From NCBI RefSeq assembly GCF_963422335.1, contig NZ_OY729424.1:1984001-2048000 (forward strand): a stretch of 64,000 bases of DNA. Reading direction: 5' to 3'. Under the pieces are notes generated by a model. It saw only the letters and a list, made by a program, of their open reading frames with translations. It made no database searches and had not been told where the DNA came from. Below, piece after piece: positions 39,803-50,007 of this stretch; within the stretch, counting starts at the first letter, position 1; each line of letters begins with the position of its first letter. A program made the translations under genes and the position numbers. The stretch comes from an uncultured Roseateles sp. (GTDB taxonomy: Bacteria > Pseudomonadota > Gammaproteobacteria > Burkholderiales > Burkholderiaceae_C).

Positions 39803-41377
39803 TTACTTGCCCACCTTGGTGACCTGCATGGCCGTCGTGCGGTCGCTGAGCAGCGGCACGACCTTCAGGCCCTTCTTCGCGGCCCAGATGTTCTGGTAGT
39901 GGAACAGCGGGATGTGACCGACGTCGTCGGTGACCAGCTTGACCGAGTGGCGGAACATCGCGGCGCGGCGGCCGGCGTCGAACTCGACGGTGGCGGCGTC
40001 CAGCGCCTTGTCCACCGACTCATTGCTGTAGCGGCCCCAGTTGTTGGAGCCGCGGCCGCGCTTGGCATCGTTGGTGGCCAGGGTCTGCAGCAGGCCGTAG
40101 CCGGCCTCGCCTGTGCCATTGCCCCAGGCGATCACGCTGACCGCGTATTCGTTCTTGGTCGCGCGGCTGGAATACACCGACCAGGGCACGACTTCGACCT
40201 TGGTTTTTACACCGACACGTGTCCAGAACTGGGCCACCGCCTGCACCGTTTCCGGGGCTTGCGGATAGCGGTCGCCGGGCACGTGAATGGTCACCTGAAA
40301 GCCCTGCGGGAAGCCGGCCTCAGCCAGCAGCTTCTTGGCCTGCTCGGCGCTGTAGGGGATGTCCTTGACGTCGGGGTTGTAGCCGAAGGTGCCCTTGGGC
40401 ATCCACTGGTTGGCCTCGGTCACCGTGCCCTGCAGCACGCGGTCGGCAATGCCCTTGCGGTTGATGGCGATAGACAGGGCCTGGCGCACGCGCTGGTCTT
40501 GCAGCGGGTTCTGGGCCAGCGGCTTGCCGGCGTTGTCGGTGATGAACTCGTTGGGCCCGGGGCGGAAGCTCGGTTGCAGCAGCAGCACGCGCAGGCCGGG
40601 GTAGGTGTAGACGCTGACCGAAGGCGTCTTGCGCAGCTTGTCGACATCGGTCACCGCCACCTTGTCGATCACGTCCACATCGCCCGACAGCAGGGCGGCC
40701 GTGCGCGCCGCGCCATTGCTGATGAAGCGGTAGTTGACCTTGTCCCACAGCGGCTTGGGGCCGTAGTAGGTCGGGCTGCGCTCGAACACGGTGCGGTCGC
40801 CGGGGCTGTAGGACACGAATTTGTAGGGCCCGGTGCCTATCACCGCGCGGCCGGCGTTGTAGTCCTCGGTCTTGAACTTCTCGCCGATGTGCTTGCTGAC
40901 GATGTAGATCGAAGCGATGTCCAGCGGCAGCATCGGGTTGGGCGTATTGGTCTTGATGATGACCGTGTGCGGGTCTTTCGCCGTGGTCGACTCGACCGTG
41001 CGCAGTGCGCCGGTGTACGAGGCCACCGTGCCCGGCACGCTGCGTGCGCGCTGGAACGAGAACACGATGTCATCGGCGGTGAACGGCGTGCCGTCCTGCC
41101 ACTTGATGTCGTTGCGCAGCTTGAATTCCCAGGTCTTGTCGTCCAGCGCCTTCCAGCTGGCGGCCAGCGCCGGCTCCAGCTTGCCGCCGTCGCGCGAGTT
41201 GATGATGGAGTCCCAGAAGTGCAGGGCCAGCGAGCGGTCGCCGGCATGGTTGTTCAGCTGCGGATCGACCGAGGAGACCGGGTCGGCAAAGGCGATGGAC
41301 AGGGTCTGGGCCGAGGCCAGCGAGCCGGCGGCGAGCAGGGCGGCGGCGATCAGGGTGAGCTTGCTTGAAGAGTTCAT
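39803..41377 (-). CDS. ABC transporter substrate-binding protein (SBP_bac_5, KPN_01854-like)
   Basis: This 524-residue periplasmic protein has a signal peptide of about 23 residues (ends ASA). It has the peptide/nickel-binding (family 5) fold with the core NDIKWQDGTPFTADDIVFSFQ, shown here in part, and VFERSPTYYGPKPLWDKVNY. The gene order CMD protein, family-5 receptor, DppBCDF-type permease and ATPases matches operons carrying the KPN_01854-like receptor, so this subfamily is likely. The ligand is not known; family-5 receptors bind peptides, opines, nickel complexes or glutathione. It lies 32 bp after the second ATPase gene. Confidence 0.88.
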   Translation of the reverse strand: MNSSSKLTLIAAALLAAGSLASAQTLSIAFADPVSSVDPQLNNHAGDRSLALHFWDSIINSRDGGKLEPALAASWKALDDKTWEFKLRNDIKWQDGTPFTADDIVFSFQRARSVPGTVASYTGALRTVESTTAKDPHTVIIKTNTPNPMLPLDIASIYIVSKHIGEKFKTEDYNAGRAVIGTGPYKFVSYSPGDRTVFERSPTYYGPKPLWDKVNYRFISNGAARTAALLSGDVDVIDKVAVTDVDKLRKTPSVSVYTYPGLRVLLLQPSFRPGPNEFITDNAGKPLAQNPLQDQRVRQALSIAINRKGIADRVLQGTVTEANQWMPKGTFGYNPDVKDIPYSAEQAKKLLAEAGFPQGFQVTIHVPGDRYPQAPETVQAVAQFWTRVGVKTKVEVVPWSVYSSRATKNEYAVSVIAWGNGTGEAGYGLLQTLATNDAKRGRGSNNWGRYSNESVDKALDAATVEFDAGRRAAMFRHSVKLVTDDVGHIPLFHYQNIWAAKKGLKVVPLLSDRTTAMQVTKVGK

Positions 41378-41409
41378 CGGGGAGTCCTTTTCAACGGGTG
41401 TTCGGAAAT

Positions 41410-42422
<1,013 letters not shown>

Positions 42423-42426
<4 letters not shown>

Positions 42427-43412
42427 GCCAGCATCTCCACCGCAGGGCCGGGATGGAAGCAGCGCACCGTGTGGCCTGCGTGGGTGCGCATGTCCGGTTT
42501 TGCGTCGCAGACGCTGCTGGCGCGCGGGCAGCGTGGCGCGAAGGCGCAGCCGCCGGGCATGTGCAGCAGATTCGGCGCCATGCCGGCAATCTGGCGCAGG
42601 CGCGTGCCGCTCTGGTTGGCGCTGGGCAGGCTGGCAATCAGGCCCTGGGTGTAGGGGTGTTGCGGCCGGTCGAGCACCTCGTCCACCGTGCCGTGCTCGA
42701 CGATGCGCCCGGCATACATCACCGCGATCTCGTCGGCCAGGCCCGCCACCACCGACAGGTCGTGGCTGATCCAGATCAGCGAGGTGCCGCGCTCGCTGAC
42801 CAGCTTCTGCATCTCGGACAGGATCTGCGCCTGTATCGTCACGTCCAGCGCCGTGGTCGGCTCGTCGGCAATGATCAGGTCGGGCTCGTGCAGCAGCGCA
42901 ATGGCGATGGCCACGCGCTGGCGCATGCCGCCCGACAGCTGGTGCGGATAGGCGCGCAGCCGCTCCTCGGGGCTGGCGATGCCCATCAGCCCCAGAGTGT
43001 CGGCGGCCAGTTGCCGTGCATCGGCGGCCGGCATCTTGACGTGGGCATGGACGGCCTCCAGCATCTGCGCATCGACGCGCAGCACCGGATTCAGCGTCGC
43101 CATCGGGTCCTGGAAGATCATCGCGATGCGGTTGCCGCGCAGCGCGCGCCGCTCGGGCTCGGACATCAGCATCAGATCCTTGCCCTTGAACAGGACCTGA
43201 CCCCCTTCGACCCTGCCCGGCGGATCGACCAGGCCCATGATGGAGAAGCCGGTCACCGACTTGCCCGAGCCCGATTCGCCGACCAGGCCCAGCACCTTGC
43301 CGCGGCCCAGGGTGAACGACACGCCGTCGACCACCGGCAGCACGCCGCCACGGGTGTGGAAGCGGGTCTGCAGATCGCGGACCTCAAGGGTGGGAATGTT
43401 GTCGGCGCTCAT
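42423..43412 (-). CDS. ABC transporter ATP-binding protein (DppD-type)
   Basis: This 329-residue ATPase has Walker A GESGSGKSV, signature LSGGMRQRV and Walker B LIIADEPTTALD, with the C-terminal oligopeptide-transporter extension GCAFAPRCPRAS. It forms the heterodimeric ATPase with the DppF-type subunit. ATG overlaps the DppC stop by 4 bp and its stop overlaps the dppF start by 4 bp, so the two subunits are made in equal number. Confidence 0.92.
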
Positions 43413-44311
43413 TTCTGCAACCTCGGGTTCAGCACATCGCGCAGCTGGTCGCCGACCAGATTGATGGCGACGATGGTGGCCAGCAGGGCCAGGCCGGGGA
43501 AGAAGCTGATCCAGTACTCGTTGGACAGCAGGTACTGGTAGCCGTTGGAGATCAACAGGCCCAGCGAGGGCTCGGTGATGGGCACACCCAGGCCCAGAAA
43601 GGACAGCGTGGCCTCCAGGGTGATCGCGCGCGCAATCTGCAGCGCACCGATGACCAGCAGCGGCGGCAGGCAGTTGGGCAGGATGTGGCCGGTCAGGATG
43701 CGCCAGCGCGGAATGCCCTGGCCGCGCGCCGCTTCCACATATTCACGCCGCGTTTCCACCAGCGCCTGCCCGCGCGCGGTGCGGGCGTAGTAGGCCCACT
43801 CCAGCAACACCAGGGTCAGCACGACATTGCCCACGCCCTTGCCCACGTAGGCCAGAATCATCAGCGCCATCAGAATGGTCGGGAAGGACAGCAGCAGGTC
43901 CACCAGCCGCATCAGCGCCGCATCGACCTTGCCGCCGGCATAGGCCGCCAGCAGGCCGACCAGGGTGCCGATCACGGCCGCGAACAGGGCCGAGCCCACG
44001 CCCACCAGCAGACTGATGCGCAGGCCGTAGATGATGGCCGAGTAGAGGTCGCGGCCCTGGCCGTCGGTGCCCAGCCAGTAGGTGTAGCCACCGGCGCTGC
44101 TGGGCGTGCCGGGGTGCAGGCGGGCGTCCAGCACGTCCAGCTGCATCAGGTCGTAGGGGTTCTGCGGCGTGATCCAGGGCGCGACCAGCGCCGCCAGCAC
44201 CACCAGGCCCAGCACGATCAGCCCGCCGACGGCGACGCGCGATTGCAGGAAGTCGGCGGCGACGCGCCACCAGATCGAATGCTCGTCGAAGGTGCGTTGT
44301 TTCTTGCTCAT
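43409..44311 (-). CDS. ABC transporter permease (DppC-type)
   Basis: This 300-residue permease starts MSKKQRTFDEHSIWW, chosen by overlap with the dppB stop (ATGA). A short N-terminal helix precedes the five-helix core; the EAA-type coupling loop is EYVEAARGQGIPRWRILTGHILPN in part. The preceding LLSFPTILMAL segment is also typical of DppC. The much longer frame upstream is a shadow of dppB. Confidence 0.92.
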   Translation of the reverse strand: MSKKQRTFDEHSIWWRVAADFLQSRVAVGGLIVLGLVVLAALVAPWITPQNPYDLMQLDVLDARLHPGTPSSAGGYTYWLGTDGQGRDLYSAIIYGLRISLLVGVGSALFAAVIGTLVGLLAAYAGGKVDAALMRLVDLLLSFPTILMALMILAYVGKGVGNVVLTLVLLEWAYYARTARGQALVETRREYVEAARGQGIPRWRILTGHILPNCLPPLLVIGALQIARAITLEATLSFLGLGVPITEPSLGLLISNGYQYLLSNEYWISFFPGLALLATIVAINLVGDQLRDVLNPRLQK

Positions 44312-45282
44312 CGCGCGCCCTCCAGCCGCACGCGCGGGTCCAGCAGCTTGTAGAGCAGATCGACCAGCAGATTCAGGGTGACGAAGATCACCACCACCAC
44401 CATCAGGTAGGCGACGACGACGGGCCGGTCCAGCGAGTTGATGCTGTCCAGAATCAGCTTGCCCGCACCGGGCCAGGCGAAGATGGTCTCGGTGACGACG
44501 GCATAGGCAATCGTCGCGCCCAGCTCCAGGCCCAGCACGGTGACCAGCGGAATCAAGGTGTTGCGCAGCACATGCATGACCACCACCCGCACCGGGCTCA
44601 GGCCCTTGGCGCGGGCGAACTTCACATAGTCCTGCGGCAGCACCTCGCGCACACCGGCGCGTGTCAGGCGCAGCACCAGCGAGATCTTGAACAGGGCCAG
44701 ATTGAAGGCCGGCAGTATCAGGTGCTGCAGACCATCCAGCGTCAACCAGGACCATTGGATGCCCAGCAGCGCGCGGGTCTCGCCGCGGCCGCTGGCCGGC
44801 AGCCAGCCCAGTTGCACGCTGAAGACCATGATGAACATCAGCGCCACCCAGAAGGCCGGCAGCGAGAAGCCGACGATGCTGGCCGCCATCAGTGACTTCG
44901 AGACGGGATGCTCGGGCTTCATGCCAGCGAACAGGCCCAGCGGCACGCCGATCACAATCGCCAGCAGCAGGGCGCCAACGGCCAGCTCCATCGTCGCCGG
45001 CAGGCGCTGCAGGATCAGGCGCACGGCGTCTTCCTGGTAGACGAAGCTCTTGCCCAGATTGCCGTGCAGCGCGCCATCGACAAAGGCCAGGTACTGGCGC
45101 CACAGCGGCTGGTCCAGGCCCAGCCGGGCGATGGCCTCCAGCCGCTCCTGCTGGTTCATGTCGTCGCCGATCAGGATGTCGACCGGGTTGCCGATCGCAT
45201 GCAGGCCGACGAACACGATCACCGTCATCAGCACGACGACCAGGGCGGCCTGGGCGATGCGGCGCAGCAGCCAGGCTGTCAT
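44308..45282 (-). CDS. ABC transporter permease (DppB-type)
   Basis: This 324-residue permease has six helices. It opens MTAWLLRRIAQAALVVVLMT and contains the DppB periplasmic loop (LDQPLWRQYLAFVDGALHGNLGKS in part) and the EAA-type loop YVKFARAKGLSPVRVVVMHVLRN in part. The ATG at 45282 overlaps the monooxygenase stop by 4 bp (ATGA), which supports this start over the longer frame beginning at 45324. It forms the channel with the DppC-type subunit. Confidence 0.92.
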   Translation of the reverse strand: MTAWLLRRIAQAALVVVLMTVIVFVGLHAIGNPVDILIGDDMNQQERLEAIARLGLDQPLWRQYLAFVDGALHGNLGKSFVYQEDAVRLILQRLPATMELAVGALLLAIVIGVPLGLFAGMKPEHPVSKSLMAASIVGFSLPAFWVALMFIMVFSVQLGWLPASGRGETRALLGIQWSWLTLDGLQHLILPAFNLALFKISLVLRLTRAGVREVLPQDYVKFARAKGLSPVRVVVMHVLRNTLIPLVTVLGLELGATIAYAVVTETIFAWPGAGKLILDSINSLDRPVVVAYLMVVVVIFVTLNLLVDLLYKLLDPRVRLEGAR

Positions 45283-46745
45283 GGCCGGATGTCCTCGTAG
45301 GCCGGGAAGGTGGCCGGCGTCCACTCATCGCCGTCCAGCTCGGGCTCGGAGAAGCGTGTCATCGCCGCGAAGTGCGATTCCACATCCTCGGCCAGCAGCT
45401 GCGCCGCCAGGCCACGGGCCAGGCGCTGGGCGCCGTCGCTGATCTGCGGGATGTCGCCGGCGCTGGCGCCCTGCGACAGCGCGGCGGCGTAGTTGAAGCA
45501 GTGCACCCGCTCAAGGCCCGGGCAGGCGCCGGGTGTCTTGGGCTGGAATTCGTACAGCGGGCCGAGGTCGGGCGACTCGCTCAGCTCCGCGTCGTCTTCG
45601 CCTTCGGGCGCGGCAAAGCGGTCCTGCCACAGCCGCACCTGCGGCGCGATCGCCGCAAACTCGGGCCGCAGCGACCAGTCGGTGCGAAAGCCGGTGCAGC
45701 AGATCAGGAAGTCGGCGGCCAGCGGGCCCTTGGCCGTGTCCACGCGCAGCACGCCATCGGCGCGCTGGCTGACACCGCTGACCGGCGTGCCGAGATGGAA
45801 GTGCGCATTCGCATGGCGCGACACGCGCAGGGTGCTGCCATGCGGCGGCGGCACCTGCTGCACATTGATGTAGTGGCGGAAGCGCCATTTCCATTCGTCC
45901 GGCAGCGACCAGAAGCCCTGGGCCATGCCCGGGTTGCCAGCGCCCTTGCCCTTGTTGACGCGGGGCAGGTCGGGCCGGCGTATCAGCAGATCGACGCGCG
46001 CGGCGCCACTCTCCAGCGCGGTGGCGGCCGCGTCCATGGCCGAGGCGCCGCCGCCGATCACGGCCACGCGTTTGCCTTTCAGCGAAGCACCGTCCCAGAC
46101 ATCGGAGGAATGCTTCCAGCGGTCACTCGGCAGCGCCTTGGCCCAGTCCGGTGCCCAGGGGCCGCCGAGGCCGTCGCGTCCGGTTGCCAGCACGACGTGG
46201 CGGGCCAGCACCTGGTAGCTGCGGCCGCCATCTTCGTCATCGGCCAGCTCCAGCCGCACCAGGCCGTCGGCGCGGGGCAGCACGGCCAGCAGGCGCTGGC
46301 GGTTGCGCACATCAAGGCCCAGCACCTGCCGGTACCAGCGCAGATAGTCGGCCCATTGCAGGCGCGGGATCTTGTCCAGCGCCGCCCACTCGTCGTCGCC
46401 GAACTGGGCCTCGAACCAGGCGCGGAAGGTCAGCGCGGCAAAGCCCAGGGCCGGGCCGGTCAGCTCCTTGGGCGAGCGCAGCGTCTCCATCCGCGCGGTC
46501 GTCGCCCAGGGGCCTTCGAAGCCGGCCGGCGAGCGGTCGAAGATGCGTGTCTGCACGCCCAGATGCGTGAGCGAGGCAGCCAGCGCCAGGCCGGCCATGC
46601 CGCCGCCGATGAGGGCGGTGTCCAGCACCTCGGCGCCGGCCTCGGTGCGTGCGGGAACCCAGCGCTTGGCCGGCAGGCACAGCTGCTGCAGGTCTTGCCG
46701 CAGCCGGGTTTCGAGTGCGGCCAGGCCGCTGCTTGGGATGCTCAT
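45279..46745 (-). CDS. FAD/NAD(P)-dependent monooxygenase-like oxidoreductase
   Basis: This 488-residue flavoprotein has two Rossmann motifs: LIGGGMAGLALA (about residues 45-56) for FAD and VAVIGGGASAMDAAA (about 220-234) for NAD(P). Between them lies the FxGxxxH/x-like region (SSDVWDGASLKGK). Its overall plan resembles class B flavin monooxygenases, although the exact FMO fingerprint is not perfect. It could N- or S-oxygenate the imported substrate. It is second in the operon after the LysR gene, with a one-base overlap (TGATG), and overlaps dppB by 4 bp. Confidence 0.85.
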   Translation of the reverse strand: MSIPSSGLAALETRLRQDLQQLCLPAKRWVPARTEAGAEVLDTALIGGGMAGLALAASLTHLGVQTRIFDRSPAGFEGPWATTARMETLRSPKELTGPALGFAALTFRAWFEAQFGDDEWAALDKIPRLQWADYLRWYRQVLGLDVRNRQRLLAVLPRADGLVRLELADDEDGGRSYQVLARHVVLATGRDGLGGPWAPDWAKALPSDRWKHSSDVWDGASLKGKRVAVIGGGASAMDAAATALESGAARVDLLIRRPDLPRVNKGKGAGNPGMAQGFWSLPDEWKWRFRHYINVQQVPPPHGSTLRVSRHANAHFHLGTPVSGVSQRADGVLRVDTAKGPLAADFLICCTGFRTDWSLRPEFAAIAPQVRLWQDRFAAPEGEDDAELSESPDLGPLYEFQPKTPGACPGLERVHCFNYAAALSQGASAGDIPQISDGAQRLARGLAAQLLAEDVESHFAAMTRFSEPELDGDEWTPATFPAYEDIRP

Positions 46746-47713
46746 CAGTGAGGCTTTCGGGTGGGGCCGTGGTCTTGCAGCAGGGTGGCGTGTTCGGCGA
46801 TGCCGTGCTGCACAAAGCCGGGCAGCGATGCCGCCGCCTGCAGCAAGGCCTCGACGAGGGCGCTGACCGCGGCGCTGGGCGCGCGGGACTGGGGCGTGAT
46901 GACGCCGAAGAAGAAGGGGATGTCGGTGTCCAGCGGGCGCAGCACCAGGCCTTGCAGCGGCGCACCGTGGGCCGTCAGCGGCTCCAGCACGGCCACGCCG
47001 AGACCGGCTCGCACCAGCGCCTGGGCGTTCATCGACGAGTTGGTTTCTATCAGTGCCTCGGGCCGCTGCGCATCGCGGCCGGCCAGCGCCAGCTGTGCGT
47101 CCAGCCGGTTGCGCAGGCGAAAGGGGTTGCTCATCGTGATCAGGCGGCGCCGCGCCAGTTCGGCCAGGGGAATGACGTCGAGTGCGGCCAGCGGGTCATC
47201 CTCTGCCAGCACGGCAACGCAGGGCAGCTGTCCAATCCAGTGCACCTGCAGGCCGCGATGCTCCAGCGGCAGGCTGCAGGCACCGAGTTGGACGGCGCCG
47301 CTGAGCACGGCATGGACGACCTGCTCAGGCGAGGCGGTGCGCAACTGCACCGGCGCCGGCCCCTGCTGCGTCTCGACCCGTTTCAGTGCCTCGGGCAGCA
47401 GGCCCATGGCCAGGGCCGAGGTGGCGGCCAGCAGCAGCGGCTGGGCGTCGCCACGGGCAATCTCGGCGGCGCGGGCGTGGATCTGCCGCAGGGCGGTCAG
47501 CGCACGCTCGGCGTCTTCATAGAGCAGAAAGCCCTGTTCGGTGGGCGTGACCCGGGGGCCCTTGCGGGTGAACAGGGCGTAGCCGATCTCGGCCTCCAGC
47601 TCCTGCACCAGGCGCGACACGGCCGGCTGCGAGCGTGCCAGCAGCTTGGCCGCGCCGGTGACGCTGCCGGTGGACATGACAGCCGCAAAGGCTTCGAGTT
47701 GGCGGAGTTCCAT
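46745..47713 (-). CDS. LysR-family transcriptional regulator of the FMO/ABC operon
   Basis: This 322-residue LysR protein has an N-terminal winged helix-turn-helix (ELRQLEAFAAVMSTGSVTGAAKLLARSQPAVSRLVQELE in part) and a periplasmic-binding-fold effector domain with TASPEQVVHAVLSGAVQLG near residue 146. It is transcribed in the same direction as the operon it opens, rather than divergently, and its stop shares a base with the monooxygenase start, so it is the first cistron of its own target operon. An inverted repeat just upstream (47736-47756) is a likely binding site. Confidence 0.9.
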   Translation of the reverse strand: MELRQLEAFAAVMSTGSVTGAAKLLARSQPAVSRLVQELEAEIGYALFTRKGPRVTPTEQGFLLYEDAERALTALRQIHARAAEIARGDAQPLLLAATSALAMGLLPEALKRVETQQGPAPVQLRTASPEQVVHAVLSGAVQLGACSLPLEHRGLQVHWIGQLPCVAVLAEDDPLAALDVIPLAELARRRLITMSNPFRLRNRLDAQLALAGRDAQRPEALIETNSSMNAQALVRAGLGVAVLEPLTAHGAPLQGLVLRPLDTDIPFFFGVITPQSRAPSAAVSALVEALLQAAASLPGFVQHGIAEHATLLQDHGPTRKPH

Positions 47714-47735
47714 GCGATCCAGTATTCAGATGGCG

Positions 47736-47756
47736 GATCATGACGCATAGATCATG
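47736..47756. promoter_or_regulatory. Putative LysR operator, GATCATG direct/inverted repeat
   Basis: GATCATG occurs twice (47736-47742 and 47750-47756), and the same bases form the inverted pair CATGA...TCATG around CGCATAGA. It lies 23 bp upstream of the LysR ATG. A dyad of this size in front of a LysR-type gene suggests autoregulation. Confidence 0.45.
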
Positions 47757-47800
47757 CCATTGACAAATACTAAATCCAGATGAGCTTATGCATGGCAAGA

Positions 47801-48484
47801 TCAAACGGCCTCGGCCACGACGGCCGGCATCAGGCGCGCCAGCTCGCCGCCCTGCGCACGCACGAAGGCGGCCAGGCGTTCGACATAGTCCGCCGCCACG
47901 GCGCCCCGCACCGAGGGCCGCGCGGCCAGTGCCTGGCGCCAGGCCTGGACCTTGGGCAGGCCGCTGAAGACGCCGAAGTCGGCGATGCGGTCGAACAGTT
48001 CCCAGTAGCGGAACACCGGGGCAAACACCGCATCCACCAGGCTGAAGCGCTCGCCGGCGAAGTAGGGGCCGCGGTCCAGCGCCGCCTCCAGCCGCTCGAA
48101 CTTGCTGCGCAGCAGTTCGCGCTTGGCCTGCAGCTGCGCCATGTCGGCGGCGGTGTAGAAGCCCCAGATATCGTTCAGCACGGTGGAGCCGAACTCGATC
48201 CAGGCGCGATGGCGGGCGCGGGCCAGCGCGTTCCTGGGGTGCAGGGCCGGCGCCTGCGTGTCTTCCAGGTATTCGACGATCACCGCCGATTCGAACAGCA
48301 CCTCGCCGTCGACGCGCAACAGCGGCACCTTGCCCAGCGGCGACAGGGCCTTGAACCAGGCCGGCTTGGCGGCGAGGTCGATGTCGGTGCGGGTGAAGGG
48401 CACGTTTTTTTCGCTCAGCGCGATCACCGCGCGTTGCACATAGGGGCACAGCACATGGCTGACCAGTTCCAAATGGGTTGTCAT
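47801..48484 (-). CDS. Glutathione S-transferase (N-terminal Cys/Ser type)
   Basis: This 227-residue protein starts at the ATG with GGAGG 5 bp upstream (MTTHLELVSHVLCPYVQRA). The LCPYVQRAVIALSEKNV loop, with Cys as likely active residue, suggests an omega/beta-like or SspA-like GST. GKVPLLRVDGEVLFESAVIVEYLED, here cut at ESAVIVEYLED, binds glutathione. The frame continues upstream, but that part is a shadow of the DoxX gene. It follows DoxX by 11 bp, so the two form a small operon, divergent from the LysR-type gene at 49021. Confidence 0.9.
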   Translation of the reverse strand: MTTHLELVSHVLCPYVQRAVIALSEKNVPFTRTDIDLAAKPAWFKALSPLGKVPLLRVDGEVLFESAVIVEYLEDTQAPALHPRNALARARHRAWIEFGSTVLNDIWGFYTAADMAQLQAKRELLRSKFERLEAALDRGPYFAGERFSLVDAVFAPVFRYWELFDRIADFGVFSGLPKVQAWRQALAARPSVRGAVAADYVERLAAFVRAQGGELARLMPAVVAEAV

Positions 48485-48495
48485 GTGGCCTCCGT

Positions 48496-48924
48496 TCAGG
48501 CTTGGCTGCGCTTGATGGCCAGCTCGCCATCGCCCAGCAGGATGTGGGCGACCGAGGCCACGAGCAGAAACACCGGGTACTCCCAGCCGCCGTTGGCGCT
48601 GGTGAACACCCAGCCATTGCCGGCATGGATGACGGTGGCGCCTATCAGCACCGGCAGCAGGGCCAGCGAGGCCCAGCGGCCGTGCAGGCCCAGCAGTATC
48701 AGCGTGCCGCCCAGCGTCTCGGCAATCACCAGCGGCCAGGCCAGGCCGGGTGGCAGGCCCTGCGTGGCCATCCAGGCGGCCAGGCCGGCGATGCCGAAGG
48801 TCATCAGCTTGAGCAGGATGGCGTGGCTGAGCCACATCAGGCCCAGCGCGATACGCAGCAGGGCGGCGCCCATTCCGGGCGAGGCTTGTGGGGGCAGGGC
48901 AAGTTTCATGGCAATCGCTTTCAT
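48496..48924 (-). CDS. DoxX family membrane protein
   Basis: This 142-residue protein has four hydrophobic helices in the DoxX/DoxD pattern. Supporting parts are GLMWLSHAILLKLMTFG, LAWPLVIAETLGGTLILLG and GWVFTSANGGWEYPVFLL. A second Met 15 bases in (48909) is an alternative start. Family members take part in thiosulfate or quinone-linked redox balance, but most are uncharacterised. It forms a transcript with the GST gene. The regulator at 49021 on the other strand probably controls both. Confidence 0.85.
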   Translation of the reverse strand: MKAIAMKLALPPQASPGMGAALLRIALGLMWLSHAILLKLMTFGIAGLAAWMATQGLPPGLAWPLVIAETLGGTLILLGLHGRWASLALLPVLIGATVIHAGNGWVFTSANGGWEYPVFLLVASVAHILLGDGELAIKRSQA

Positions 48925-48970
48925 TCACGGGAGGCTTGAAGCCGGTGAAGAGAATGTAGGTTCCGCCGAT

Positions 48971-49010
48971 TTGCATGACAATTCGCTGTATCTGCATTTT
49001 TGATATGCAA
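48971..49010. promoter_or_regulatory. Putative LysR operator with TTGCAT/ATGCAA sites
   Basis: The DoxX-LysR divergent region holds TTGCAT (48971-48976), TGCAT (48993-48997) and ATGCAA (49005-49010); the last two form an inverted repeat around TTTTGAT. This is the expected place for a LysR-type regulator of both genes. Confidence 0.45.
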
Positions 49011-49020
49011 ATACGCATCA

Positions 49021-49932
49021 ATGAGCGCACCGATGACAGCAAACCCTCAGCGGCCTTTGAGCTGGGACGATCTGCAATTCTTTCTGGCCGTCTGCCGCGC
49101 CGGCTCGATCTCGGGCGCGGCCGCGTTGCTGGAGGTCAATCACTCGACGGTGCTGCGGCGCATCGCCAGCCTGGAGCAGACCCTGGGTGTGCGCCTGTTC
49201 GACCGCCTGCCCGGCGGCTATGCGCTGACCGCCTCCGGGGATGCGCTGGCTCAGCAGACCGCCGGTGTGGCCCAGCAGATCGAGTCGGCGCAGCGCCGGC
49301 TGATGGGTCTGGACGAGGAGATCAAGGGCGTGATACGCCTGACCGCCCCCGACACCCTGGTGCATGCGCTGCTGATGCCCTTGCTGCAGCGCTTCCGGGC
49401 GCTGCATCCGGGCGTGCAGATCCAGCTGGTGGCCAACAACAGCTTTCTGAGCCTGACCCGGCGCGAGGCCGATGTGGCGCTGCGCGGCACCAACCGGCCG
49501 CCGGAGAATCTGCTGGGCCGCCATGTCGGCGATATCCAGACGGCGCTCTATGCCTCCGAGACCTATCTGCAGACGCTGGACGAGGGAGCCGGCTTCGATG
49601 ACTACCGCTGGATTGCGCCGGATGAGTCGCTGGCCCATCTGGAACAGCTGAAATGGCTGCAGCAGCGCGTGCCGGATGAACGCGTCGTCCTGCGTGCCGA
49701 CAGCCTGGTGGCCATGGCCGATGCGGTAGCCCAGGGCCTGGGTGTGGGCCTGCTGCTGTGCCCGCTGGCCGGCCAGCGCCCTGGCCTGGTGCAGCTGGCG
49801 CCGCCCGAGCCGGCGCTGGACACGCAGATCTGGGTACTCAGCCACCCCGATCTGCGCCAGGTGGCGCGGATGCGGGCATTCACGCAATTCCTGTTCGAGG
49901 CACTGAGCAGCGACCCGCGCCTGCTGCACTGA
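49021..49932 (+). CDS. LysR-family transcriptional regulator (DoxX/GST neighbour)
   Basis: This 303-residue protein starts at ATG 49021 (MSAPMTANPQR); a TTG frame from 49000 is unlikely because it covers the operator. The N-terminal HTH is DLQFFLAVCRAGSISGAAALLEVNHSTVLRRIASLE in part. In the effector domain the segment IRLTAPDTLVHALLMPLLQRF starts the first lobe. The WDDLQ opening is common in the subgroup controlling GST/DoxX or redox genes. It is divergent from doxX with 96 bp between the starts. The ligand is unknown. Confidence 0.9.
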   Translation: MSAPMTANPQRPLSWDDLQFFLAVCRAGSISGAAALLEVNHSTVLRRIASLEQTLGVRLFDRLPGGYALTASGDALAQQTAGVAQQIESAQRRLMGLDEEIKGVIRLTAPDTLVHALLMPLLQRFRALHPGVQIQLVANNSFLSLTRREADVALRGTNRPPENLLGRHVGDIQTALYASETYLQTLDEGAGFDDYRWIAPDESLAHLEQLKWLQQRVPDERVVLRADSLVAMADAVAQGLGVGLLLCPLAGQRPGLVQLAPPEPALDTQIWVLSHPDLRQVARMRAFTQFLFEALSSDPRLLH

Positions 49933-50007
49933 CCCGAGGGCCTCACCGCGTTACCGCGGGCTCGCCCGGGGTATCGCCGAAGGGCCGCCTGAACCTACAC
50001 TGCGGCC

